From an uncultured Clostridia bacterium (GTDB lineage Bacteria > Bacillota > Clostridia > Oscillospirales > Oscillospiraceae): 6,214 bases of DNA. The notes under the pieces are model-generated. The model was not told the origin of the DNA and searched no databases. It saw only the letters and a program-made list of their open reading frames with translations. Both the position numbers and the translations under genes were made by a program. Positions within the stretch are counted from its first letter, which is position 1; every line of letters starts with the position of its first letter. The DNA is taken from positions 1-6,214 of the forward strand of contig CAMHER010000117.1 in the NCBI GenBank assembly GCA_946184215.1, given 5' to 3'. Of the stretch, positions 1 to 5,547 are shown piece after piece.

Positions 1-39
1 CGCGGCGGCGGAGCAGATCGCGCCGGCCGCTTTTCCGTG

Positions 40-57
40 GGACAAAAGCCTTTGTCC
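40..57. promoter_or_regulatory. Palindromic operator-like site at a promoter start
   Basis: A perfect inverted repeat, GGACAAA-AGCC-TTTGTCC, lies just downstream of the minus-strand -10 box at 67-72. It would therefore cover roughly the first 20 transcribed bases of a gene leaving the left edge. It could be a repressor operator or a 5'-UTR hairpin. No T-tract follows on either strand, so it is not a terminator. The regulated gene is not in the window. Confidence 0.4.
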
Positions 58-66
58 TCTGAGAAT

Positions 67-95
67 AGTATACAATTATCTCGCAAGATTCTCAA
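67..95 (-). promoter_or_regulatory. Sigma-70-type promoter firing off the left edge
   Basis: On the minus strand, TTGAGA (90-95) and TATACT (67-72) are separated by exactly 17 bases, in AT-rich DNA. Both boxes are close to the TTGACA/TATAAT consensus. The predicted start is near 60 and the transcript would run leftwards into GC-rich sequence at 1-36, probably a minus-strand gene beginning outside the window. No coding start is visible before the edge. Confidence 0.5.
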
Positions 96-216
96 TGCAG
101 AAATGGGTTATGTGGTCATTTTCTACGATACAGTCATTTTTTGGAGTTTCTTTTGGACATTATTTAAGGATTTGTTAAACAACGCCCAAAGTGTGGCTCT
201 CAATCATTCCCGATTT

Positions 217-250
217 TGAGACAAAATCTCACGCGTCTCATTTCGTCTCA
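217..250. repeat. Phased TCTCA boxes with one inverted copy
   Basis: TGAGAC (217-222) is followed by three TCTCA boxes starting at 227, 236 and 246; the last two are GTCTCA. The spacing of 9-10 bases puts all three on one face of the helix. TGAGA-CAAAA-TCTCA (217-231) is also a perfect small inverted repeat. The layout resembles a multi-site binding region for a DNA-binding protein, about 125-180 bases upstream of the leftward promoter. It may instead be chance low-complexity sequence. Confidence 0.3.
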
Positions 251-264
251 CCATCCATGCAAAA

Positions 265-303
265 ATGAGAAAAACGCTCCGTCTTTCGGGGCGTTTTTCT
301 CAT
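265..303. terminator. Bidirectional intrinsic terminator after the regulator gene
   Basis: The 16-base arms ATGAGAAAAACGCTCC (265-280) and GGGGCGTTTTTCTCAT (288-303) pair fully, allowing one G-U, around a 7-base loop. Runs of A and T at the base provide a U-tract in both directions. On the minus strand it ends the three-gene operon, about 120 bases after the regulator stop codon. Confidence 0.8.
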
Positions 304-338
304 GTCTCTATGTGCAGTTTGCCGGATGATCCTTCCAC

Positions 339-367
339 CGGGACAGGGCGCTTACCGGCCTGTCCCG
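339..367. repeat. GC-rich hairpin in the regulator 3' untranslated region
   Basis: CGGGACAGG (339-347) and CCTGTCCCG (359-367) form a perfect 9-bp inverted repeat with an 11-base loop, between the regulator stop (426) and the terminator (265-303). No T-run follows, so it is more likely an mRNA 3'-end stabilising hairpin or pause site than a terminator. Apart from this and the features listed to its left, 1-425 shows no supported gene. Confidence 0.4.
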
Positions 368-425
368 CGACAGGCTGCGCCACCGTGCCCTTTTGCCGCT
401 GTGGGCATCCTGCATAAGCGCCCGC

Positions 426-2354
426 TCAGGGCTTCTGCTTGATCAGGCGCGGGATGATGCCGTACTTCTTCATGCGGCGGTAGAGCGTGGCGCGGCTGAT
501 GCCGAGGCGCTCGGCGGCGGCGTCCACATCCCCGTTGCAGATGGTCAGCGCGGCGATGATCCCCCCCTCCCCCGCATTGGACAGGAGGGTCGCGTCGGCT
601 GGGGCCTCCGGCTCTCGCCGCTCCAGTGACAGGACAAGGTTCTCGCTTGTCAGCGTGCTGCCCGCGCTGATGTAATAGGCACGGGCAATGCTGTTTTGCA
701 GCTCGCGCACATTGCCCGGCCAGTCATAGGCGCGCAGTCCCTCCAGAAATTCCGGCGTCATGCTCTTCGGGGTGTCGGAGCTGCTCTCGTTCAGCCCGCG
801 CAGAAAATACTCGGCATAGAGCGCAAGATCCTCCGGCCGCTCCCGCAGGGGCGGGATGTCCAGCTTGAGACTGCTCAGGCGGAAATACATGTCCCTGCGA
901 AAGCTGTCCCGCTCGACAAGTCGACTCAGCTGCTGGCTGGTGGAGGCGATGATGCGGATGTCGAGCTGGATGGGCTGCGTGCTGCCGAGGCGCTGGATGC
1001 TGTGGGTTTCCACCGCCCGCAGGAGCTTCTGCTGCATCTCCAGCGGCATGTTGGAGACCTCGTCGAGAAACAGCGTGCCGTTGTCTGCCAGCTCAAAGCG
1101 GCCGGGCTTGCCCTCCGCGGCTCTGCCGGGGAAGGCGCTGGCCTCATAGCCGAAGAGCTCCATTTCGAAAAGCTCGCGCGGAATGGACGCGCAGTTGACC
1201 ACGACAAAGGGCCCGTCGGCGTTCCGGCTTGCGTTGTGGATCGCCTGGGCCAGCACCTCCTTGCCGCTCCCGCTCTCGCCCTGGATCAGGATATTGCCCT
1301 CATAGCGGGCAAACTTTGCCGCCAGGGCCAGGGTCTTTTTCATGCTGTCGTTTTCGGTGAGAATGCTGCGGAAGGTGAAAACGGCGCGGTTACCGGAGAG
1401 CTTGTTGACCGAGCTGATCAGCTGGGTCTGCGGGCGAAGCGTGACGCTGTAGGCCCGTTCATATTCCGTCAGCGGGGTGACAACGATGCTGCAGTAGATG
1501 GTCTCATCACCGATATGCAGGGCCATGTTGTCAGAGACGAAGGGTTCGCCGCTTTTCCAGTTTTTGTTTTCCAGGCCGACGCTCTTGACGATGCCCTCCA
1601 GTCCTATGCGGCGCAGTCCCGCAAGGTCGGTCTTCAGCAGTTTCTCCGCTGCGCTGTTCATCCAGAAGGGCTCGCGATTCTGGTCCAGGAACAGGATGCC
1701 GTCCCGGCTGCTCTCCAGCGCCGCGTTCATCATCTGAGCGTTGTAGGCCTGGCGGATCTGCCCCTCGATGCCGATGGCCGCCGCCTGTACCATGCCGAGC
1801 GTGTGCGGGTGCGCCTTGCCAATATCTCCGGAGATGTTGATGCAGCCCACGATTTCGCCGTTCGGCCCATGGATGGGCGCGGCGGAGCAGGTCCAGCCGT
1901 GGTGCGTGACGCAGTAGTGCTCCGGCCCCACCATCTGGATCGGGATGTCATAGTCCAGCGCCACGCTGATGGCGTTGGTGCCAACCTCCAGATTGCTCCA
2001 CATGGCGCCCGGCATGAAGCGCATGTCCTGCGAGCGGGAGACGATCTCCTCGTCCCCCATCATCTCCAGCAGATAGCCCGCGCTGTCGGTCAGCACGACG
2101 AGAAAGCCGGAAGCGCGGATGATGTCAAAAACCTGCCGCATGACGGGGATGGCAATCTCCAGAAAAAGCTTGTTTGCCGTCCGTGCGCTCTCGAGCACGT
2201 TTGCGTCGATATGCCGCCCCTCGCCCCCGGAGGGGTTGAGCCCCGCCGCCCGGCATCTGCGCCAGGATTCGGCGATAGGGGCCCGGACCTCGGGGCTCAT
2301 CTTGCCCTCAAAGACGTAGTCCGCCCAGAGCGCTGTCATTTTTGAAATGTCCAT
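426..2354 (-). CDS. AcoR-like GAF-PAS-AAA+-Fis transcriptional regulator with altered GAFTGA loop
   Basis: A 642-residue bacterial enhancer-binding-type regulator. The N-terminal GAF-like sensor (about 60-205) has AcoR-family signatures such as EVGTNAIS (123-130), EHYC (145-148) and TCSAAPIHGPNGEIVG (155-170). A PAS-like segment (about 208-310) follows. The AAA+ domain (about 327-560) shows Walker A GESGSGKE (359-366), Walker B GTLFLDEV (426-433), sensor I near RIIASTSQQ (467-475), the arginine-finger region FRRDMYFRL (485-493) and WPGNVREL (545-552). A Fis-type helix-turn-helix lies at about 599-633 (AAERLGISRATLYRRM). The sigma-54-contact motif GAFTGA reads SAFPGR (406-411), so sigma-54 activation is doubtful. 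I chose the ATG at 2354 rather than one at 2429 because GAGGGGTGG precedes it and the longer form would overlap lplA. AcoR relatives control acetoin or 2-oxoacid catabolism; the ligand and targets here are unknown. Confidence 0.93.
   Translation of the reverse strand: MDISKMTALWADYVFEGKMSPEVRAPIAESWRRCRAAGLNPSGGEGRHIDANVLESARTANKLFLEIAIPVMRQVFDIIRASGFLVVLTDSAGYLLEMMGDEEIVSRSQDMRFMPGAMWSNLEVGTNAISVALDYDIPIQMVGPEHYCVTHHGWTCSAAPIHGPNGEIVGCINISGDIGKAHPHTLGMVQAAAIGIEGQIRQAYNAQMMNAALESSRDGILFLDQNREPFWMNSAAEKLLKTDLAGLRRIGLEGIVKSVGLENKNWKSGEPFVSDNMALHIGDETIYCSIVVTPLTEYERAYSVTLRPQTQLISSVNKLSGNRAVFTFRSILTENDSMKKTLALAAKFARYEGNILIQGESGSGKEVLAQAIHNASRNADGPFVVVNCASIPRELFEMELFGYEASAFPGRAAEGKPGRFELADNGTLFLDEVSNMPLEMQQKLLRAVETHSIQRLGSTQPIQLDIRIIASTSQQLSRLVERDSFRRDMYFRLSSLKLDIPPLRERPEDLALYAEYFLRGLNESSSDTPKSMTPEFLEGLRAYDWPGNVRELQNSIARAYYISAGSTLTSENLVLSLERREPEAPADATLLSNAGEGGIIAALTICNGDVDAAAERLGISRATLYRRMKKYGIIPRLIKQKP
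1122..1139 (-). other. Degenerate GAFTGA loop (SAFPGR) in the regulator
   Basis: These six codons encode S-A-F-P-G-R at regulator residues 406-411, directly after the conserved ELFGYE. In sigma-54 activators this place holds GAFTGA, whose threonine contacts sigma-54. Here glycine 1 is serine, threonine is proline and the last alanine is arginine. The next residues (AAEGKPGRFELA) keep the family register, so this is substitution, not a frameshift. Confidence 0.85.
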
Positions 2355-2364
2355 ATTCCACCCC

Positions 2365-3351
2365 TCAGCCCAGTATTGTTTCCGTGATCTCTTTCGCCGT
2401 GATCGCGCCGAAGAGCGCGCCGATGTCAAAGCCCGCCAGCGTCTCCGCCAGGGCCTGCCGTGTCAGCGGGACGTCCCGCAGCGCCTCGCACAGGGCGGTG
2501 TTCGGCGCCGCTGCCATGTAGTCCCCGTAAAAGGCGATCTCCTGGATGCGCCCCTCGTGCGTGTTCATCCGCACTTCCAGGGTGCCGCCCGGAAAGCGCC
2601 GCCGGTTTTTCATCTCAAAGTCCGGGCTGCGCCCGTAGGTCCACTCCCAGCTGCGGTACTTCTCCTCCGCCAGCTTCCGCACGGCCGCCAACTCCTCGTC
2701 AGTGAGCGTCTCACGGAGCATACCGTCCTGCGTGAGCTCCCGGAGCAGCCGCTCCCGAAACTGCGCGAGGTCTGCGTCCGCGGGGAGATAGTCCCGGATG
2801 TTCCCCACGCGGGAGCGAACCGATTTGGCGCTTTTGGAGCGGAACTTTGCCGGGTCCGCTTTCAGCGCGCCCTCAATCATGGCCGGGTCGGAATCGAAGA
2901 GCAGCGTGCCGTGGTGGAGGATCCTGCCGTTCGTGATCCGCTGCGCCACACCGGAGACCTTTTTCCCGCCGACGAGAATGTCGTTTCTTCCGCTGGTCTC
3001 CGCGTCCACGCCCATGGCGGCCAGCGCCCGGCAGACCGGGTCGGTAAAGCGCCGGATCGTGAGCTCCTCCGCGTTCCCCACGTCGCAGATAAAGGAGTAA
3101 TTGAGGTTTCCGAGATCGTGGTATACCGCGCCGCCGCCCGTCATTCGCCGCACCACGGTGACGCCGTGTTTTTCTACGAAGGCGGCGTTGATCTCCTCTG
3201 CCGTGTTCTGGTTCAGCCCGATGACGACGGTGTTGGCATTCTGCCAGAGCAGCAGCCAGTCGCCCTCGCGGAAGTGTTCCAGAACATACTGTTCCAGCGC
3301 GAGATTATAGCAAGGATCCACAGAACCCGTTTCCAGGTAATGCACGGGCAT
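2365..3351 (-). CDS. lplA: Lipoate-protein ligase A
   Basis: A 328-residue cytoplasmic enzyme that activates free lipoate with ATP and attaches it to a lysine of lipoyl domains (E2 subunits of 2-oxoacid or acetoin dehydrogenases, GcvH). The large catalytic domain shows the lipoate-binding signature RRMTGGGAVYHDLGNLN (68-84), GRNDILVGGKKVSG (121-134) with the catalytic lysine at about 130-131, and HHGTLL (146-151). The C-terminal accessory domain (about 240-328) has W-x-YG-x-SPDFEMKNRRR, then GGTLEVRMNTHEG and FYGD. Length and two-domain layout match E. coli LplA, so it should be self-sufficient. The ATG at 3351 has AGGAGGG eight bases upstream. It sits 43 bases after the thioesterase and 10 bases before the regulator, so all three are probably co-transcribed. 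A scavenging role in lipoylating an E2 encoded elsewhere is inference. Confidence 0.93.
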   Translation of the reverse strand: MPVHYLETGSVDPCYNLALEQYVLEHFREGDWLLLWQNANTVVIGLNQNTAEEINAAFVEKHGVTVVRRMTGGGAVYHDLGNLNYSFICDVGNAEELTIRRFTDPVCRALAAMGVDAETSGRNDILVGGKKVSGVAQRITNGRILHHGTLLFDSDPAMIEGALKADPAKFRSKSAKSVRSRVGNIRDYLPADADLAQFRERLLRELTQDGMLRETLTDEELAAVRKLAEEKYRSWEWTYGRSPDFEMKNRRRFPGGTLEVRMNTHEGRIQEIAFYGDYMAAAPNTALCEALRDVPLTRQALAETLAGFDIGALFGAITAKEITETILG

Positions 3352-3394
3352 CGCGCGTTCCCTCCTTTCCTGCAGAGCGCAGACGGAGCGCCCC

Positions 3395-3781
3395 TCAGCC
3401 CTTCTTTGCTTCGGCTTTTTCCAGGAAGCGCTGCCTCTTGATGATCACGCGCTCGTGGGTTCCCTGGCCGATCAGGCCGCATTCGTCAAAGGCGCGGACC
3501 TCGAAGGTGAGCTTGCGGCCGTCGATCGCGGTGAGCCGGCTCTCCGCCCAGACCTTCATCCCCACGGGGGTCGCGGCCTCATGGCTGACGGAGAGCCCGG
3601 TGCCGACCGTGCTCTGCCCCTCTTCCAGTTCCGGCGCGACCGAGCTCTGCGCGGCCTCTTCCATCAGGGCGATCATGTAGGGCGTCGAAAAGACATGCAA
3701 ATCGCCGGACCCGACACTGGCGGCTGTGTTCCGGTCGTTGACCGTACATTCCGCGTGTCCCTGAATGTTGATTTTAAGCAT
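3395..3781 (-). CDS. FlK-like hotdog thioesterase
   Basis: A 128-residue single hotdog-fold protein of the fluoroacetyl-CoA thioesterase (FlK)-like family, predicted to hydrolyse short acyl-CoA esters in the cytoplasm. The signature region runs STPYMIALMEEAAQ (32-45), then GTGLSVSHEAATPVGM (60-75). From memory, FlK uses Thr42, Glu50, Gly69, His76 and Arg120; the same spacings land on T33, E41, G60, H67 and R111, so the active site looks complete. The FlK phenylalanine gate does not appear conserved (D27/L28 there), so fluoroacetyl-CoA specificity is not implied. I chose the ATG at 3781 over an in-frame ATG at 3805 because GGAGGG lies seven bases upstream of it. It is the first gene of the operon with lplA and the AcoR-like regulator, behind the promoter at 3823-3851. 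The natural substrate is unknown. Confidence 0.85.
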   Translation of the reverse strand: MLKINIQGHAECTVNDRNTAASVGSGDLHVFSTPYMIALMEEAAQSSVAPELEEGQSTVGTGLSVSHEAATPVGMKVWAESRLTAIDGRKLTFEVRAFDECGLIGQGTHERVIIKRQRFLEKAEAKKG

Positions 3782-3822
3782 GACAAATCCCTCCGAATCC
3801 TTCATTTTTCTTGGTTACCTGC

Positions 3823-3851
3823 ATTCTAACCGAAATATGGCAGTATATCAA
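3823..3851 (-). promoter_or_regulatory. Sigma-70 promoter of the thioesterase-lplA-regulator operon
   Basis: On the minus strand TTGATA (3846-3851) and TAGAAT (3823-3828) are separated by exactly 17 bases. The predicted start is near 3816, giving a leader of about 35 bases before the ATG at 3781. GGTTA-N9-TAACC arms (3813-3831) overlap the -10 box and could be a small operator. I found no -24/-12 sigma-54 element here. Confidence 0.7.
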
Positions 3852-4033
3852 GCCCTTGCGTTCAACTGATCTGTTGGCCCGGTGCACAGCCGGCCGCCTG
3901 CATTCTTCTTCAAAGCGCAGCAGACCAGCTCCCTGCAAGAAAAAACGAATGTGCTGAGAAAAAGTTTGGAAAATGTGTGCTGACCGCCGGAATTGTTTTT
4001 ATCAAGTACGTTATGAACACTCGGACCACATTG

Positions 4034-4074
4034 TCTGACCGAAATGGATATTTCGGTCAGATTTCTTTATTTTT
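4034..4074 (+). terminator. Perfect hairpin terminator without an obvious gene upstream
   Basis: TCTGACCGAAAT (4034-4045) and ATTTCGGTCAGA (4050-4061) form a perfect 12-bp stem with a GGAT loop, followed on the plus strand by the U-rich TTTCTTTATTTTT. It is a textbook rho-independent terminator. The 3860-4033 stretch before it holds no supported ORF, so it may end a small RNA or be left over from a lost gene. The rest of 3860-4250 shows only AT-rich sequence, the tRNA-like fragment and one more hairpin. Confidence 0.75.
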
Positions 4075-4134
4075 CAACGGTTTGCGGGCTCTTTTTGGGC
4101 CTCATTTTTAGGATAAAACAAAAAGATATTTAAA

Positions 4135-4167
4135 CCAATCGACAGGACTTGAACCTCCGACCCCCTA
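4135..4167 (-). other. Degenerate tRNA 3'-end-like fragment, possible attachment-site remnant
   Basis: Read on the minus strand, this is AGGGGGTCGGAGGTTCAAGT followed by CCTGTCGATTGG. It resembles the variable region, T-arm (loop TTCAAGT between GGAGG and CCTGT, four of five pairs allowing one G-U) and 3' acceptor strand of a tRNA. No D-arm, anticodon arm or 5' acceptor strand is present, so it is not a working tRNA. Such 3' fragments are typical where integrative elements insert into tRNA genes, and the mobile-element-type gene next to it fits. I did not find a second copy in the window. Confidence 0.4.
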
Positions 4168-4183
4168 TTATTGAGGATATTTA

Positions 4184-4223
4184 AGGGCGGATTTCACGCT
4201 ATTTTTTGCGCGGAATCCGCCCT
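4184..4223. terminator. Hairpin terminator after the amber-interrupted gene
   Basis: AGGGCGGATTTCACGC (4184-4199) pairs with GCGCGGAATCCGCCCT (4208-4223) over about 16 bp with G-U wobbles, around the loop TATTTTTT. It begins 28 bases after the minus-strand stop at 4251, so it probably ends that gene. The minus-strand U-tract (TTAAATAT) is weak; the plus-strand tail CTTTTCG is similar. Confidence 0.55.
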
Positions 4224-4250
4224 CTTTTCGTTTCTGTGACTGTTAAATTT

Positions 4251-4973
4251 TTAAGTCTGGGGAATCAACTTGCTGTCGAACAAATCGGATGCGTTGACGA
4301 GATCCTGCTTGTAAGCAGAAGAGCCGGAAAGATTGCGGAGCAGGATCTTTCTCTCATCCTTGTACTCAGGACCAATGAAACCCAGCCGTAGCAGAAAGCA
4401 GCGGAATGTATATTTCTCATTCACTGTAGGCTTTTGCTTGCATGCAATCTTGTGCTGATTCCGGGCAAGGGCACACAGGGATGCAACAAAGTGTGTGTAT
4501 GCCTTCGTTTCCTCCTCGGACAGCTGACGATCGAACCAGGGGAATAAGATTTGATTCTCCTGAACCTCAACAGGCAGAGCGTCGACCTCCAGGGCCTTTC
4601 GGATCAGATCTCCCTTGGAAATCAGCAGATTCTGCAGATTTTCGAGGTTCTGCTGCGAAAACAGAGAAACAGGAAGGGAAATACTGACTCCGGCGGCCTC
4701 TTCCGGTTGATCGCATTCCAGTTTTGCGTCTAACGCAAAGAACTGATGCTCTTCCAGCGCTTGCTACAACTGTGTTAACGTAGTTGGCTCCACAGAGTCG
4801 TCTGCATACACCACCCCTTTGCTGTCTATCCGGTAAGGCCCTACCTCATACGAAAAAGAAGGTGCTCCCAGATAGCTGAAAGGTAGATGTGTGTGTGCCG
4901 CGATCGTGTGAACCAGCAGTTTCCGATCGCTCCCGGAAACATCGTAATTCAAGTATTTTGTGTGTTGTTCCAT
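4251..4973 (-). pseudogene. Mobile-element 'virulence-related protein'-like gene with an in-frame amber codon
   Basis: From the ATG at 4973, which has AAGGAGG seven bases upstream, the frame reads 69 codons (YDVSGSDRKLLVHTIA, then SFSYEVGPYRIDSKGVVY). It meets TAG at 4764-4766, then continues in the same frame for 170 more codons to TAA at 4251. The second part begins QALEEHQFFALDAKL and includes SKGDLIRKALEVDALPVEVQ, ILFPWFDRQLSEEE, NEKYTFRCFLLRLGFIG and ERKILLRNLSGSSAYK. Intact, it would be 240 residues, soluble, with no obvious membrane segment. The pattern matches, from memory, proteins annotated 'virulence' or 'virulence-related' in conjugative elements of gut Firmicutes; their real function is unclear. 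No methionine follows the amber codon, so no obvious restart exists. Apart from the one stop the frame is clean, so the mutation is recent or the codon is read through. Confidence 0.7.
4764..4766 (-). other. In-frame TAG (codon 70) interrupting the gene
   Basis: The plus-strand CTA at 4764-4766 is a minus-strand TAG between TTG (Leu) and CAA (Gln). One base change from TTG, CAG, AAG, GAG or TAT/TAC would restore the frame. The other stop codons in this window (426, 2365, 3395, 4251, 5233) are TGA or TAA, so TAG is not otherwise used here. Confidence 0.85.
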
Positions 4974-5023
4974 AGAAAAACCTCCTTAAAAATTGGGGAT
5001 TCTGTAAATTAAGAGATCTTGGC

Positions 5024-5233
5024 ATGACGCAAGAGGACTACGTCGGCGCTTTGGTATGGAATCGCAAGGGGATAGAGATCCTAAACCAGATCACAAAAAA
5101 TGTTGAGCCCATACATGAGCATGATATCTTTCGAGATCGAGTTAAAAGCTATCAAATCATGGGTGAGAATGTATCGTATCTGGATATCCGAGGCTTCTTT
5201 GAAGGCAGGACGGTGAATCTGGTGTCCGGCTGA
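5024..5233 (+). CDS. Small hypothetical protein, possibly a gene remnant
   Basis: An unidentified 69-residue ORF beginning MTQEDYVGALVWNRKGIEIL, with charged and aromatic composition (EPIHEHDIFRDRV, NVSYLDIRGFFEGRTVNLV) that looks protein-like rather than random. It is soluble with no membrane segment. The ribosome binding site is weak (AAGAGA, eleven bases upstream). The frame is open back to 4976, and LRDLG just before the ATG reads smoothly into the protein, so this may be the C-terminal remnant of a larger gene that lost its 5' part. It diverges from the amber-interrupted gene and shares its AT-richer composition. The terminator at 5328-5365 could end its transcript. I do not recognise the family. 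Confidence 0.4.
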   Translation: MTQEDYVGALVWNRKGIEILNQITKNVEPIHEHDIFRDRVKSYQIMGENVSYLDIRGFFEGRTVNLVSG

Positions 5234-5305
5234 CGCGTCTGCAGAATGACGGTATGGTCTTGAACTGAATGGGCCTGACGGGAAATGATGTGCATCAAAA
5301 CGAAA

Positions 5306-5321
5306 GGGAAGCACTCTTCCC
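5306..5321 (+). repeat. Small hairpin before the UUCG terminator
   Basis: GGGAAG (5306-5311) and CTTCCC (5316-5321) form a perfect 6-bp stem with a CACT loop, seven bases upstream of the terminator at 5328. Between the stop at 5233 and this point I see no further gene. It is probably part of the 3' untranslated region, or of an RNA ending at the terminator. Confidence 0.35.
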
Positions 5322-5327
5322 CTGCCG

Positions 5328-5365
5328 AAACCGTCTGTTTTTCTTCGGAGAGACAGGCGGTTTTT
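5328..5365 (+). terminator. UUCG-capped intrinsic terminator
   Basis: AAACCGTCTGTTTTTC (5328-5343) pairs along its whole 16-base length, with G-U wobbles, to GAGAGACAGGCGGTTT (5348-5363) around a TTCG tetraloop, and ends in TTTTT. It closes the island upstream of the thiamine unit and insulates the thiW promoter from read-through. Confidence 0.85.
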
Positions 5366-5405
5366 CTTTACGAGCAAGAAACTCGAGTATGGTGTGGATT
5401 TTATC

Positions 5406-5434
5406 TTGCAATATACTGGGATCTATACTATAAT
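5406..5434 (+). promoter_or_regulatory. Sigma-70 promoter of the TPP riboswitch-thiW unit
   Basis: TTGCAA (5406-5411) and a perfect TATAAT (5429-5434) are separated by exactly 17 bases. The predicted start is near 5441, about 15 bases before the riboswitch P1 stem. Confidence 0.8.
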
Positions 5435-5455
5435 GATGCCGAAAACCGCATAGTG

Positions 5456-5542
5456 ATCGATGGGGAGCTCGTTGGAGCTGAGAGGAAGGATCACCTTCGA
5501 CCCACTGACCTGATTTGGATCATGCCAACGTAGGGATTCGAT
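5456..5542 (+). promoter_or_regulatory. TPP riboswitch (THI element)
   Basis: This RNA domain binds thiamine pyrophosphate and represses the downstream thiamine transport gene. P1 is ATCGA (5456-5460) with TCGAT (5538-5542). A hairpin AGCTC-GTTG-GAGCT (5466-5479) leads into the conserved CTGAGAGG (5478-5485), the pyrimidine-sensing arm. GAAGG-ATCA-CCTTC (5485-5498) follows. The conserved ACCTGATTTGGATCATGCCA and GTAGGGA (5508-5536) form the pyrophosphate-sensing arm, with TTGG/CCAA at 5515-5518/5525-5528. Order and motifs match known THI elements such as E. coli thiM closely. Confidence 0.93.
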
Positions 5543-5547
5543 TTTTT

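Noticed and set aside
37..219. 60-residue plus-strand ORF starting with GTG
   Set aside because: No ribosome binding site, AT-rich filler-like composition, and it crosses the minus-strand promoter and palindrome. It could be the tail of a gene from the left, but no family pattern is visible.
1..425. Sigma-54 (-24/-12) promoter for the regulator to act on
   Set aside because: I found no GG-N10-GC element with the surrounding consensus on either strand here, nor in 3782-4250.
696..2345. 549-residue plus-strand ORF antisense to the regulator
   Set aside because: It is an opposite-strand shadow of a clear regulator gene in GC-rich DNA, with no start signal or domain pattern.
2355..2429. N-terminal extension of the regulator to an ATG at 2429
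   Set aside because: The extra 25 residues are Arg/Ser-rich antisense-like sequence overlapping lplA; the ATG at 2354 has a proper ribosome binding site.
2347..3441. 364-residue plus-strand ORF antisense to lplA
   Set aside because: Same reason: it mirrors the lipoate ligase gene, is rich in Arg, Ala and Pro, and has no recognisable motif.
4135..4167. Functional tRNA gene
   Set aside because: Only the T-arm and 3' acceptor strand can be seen; the D-arm, anticodon arm and 5' acceptor strand are absent and the T-stem has a mismatch.
4442..4733. Plus-strand ORFs within the amber-interrupted gene
   Set aside because: They are shadows of the minus-strand frame that carries the family motifs.
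5285..5533. 82-residue plus-strand ORF
   Set aside because: It runs through a terminator, a promoter and the TPP riboswitch, so it cannot be a real gene.
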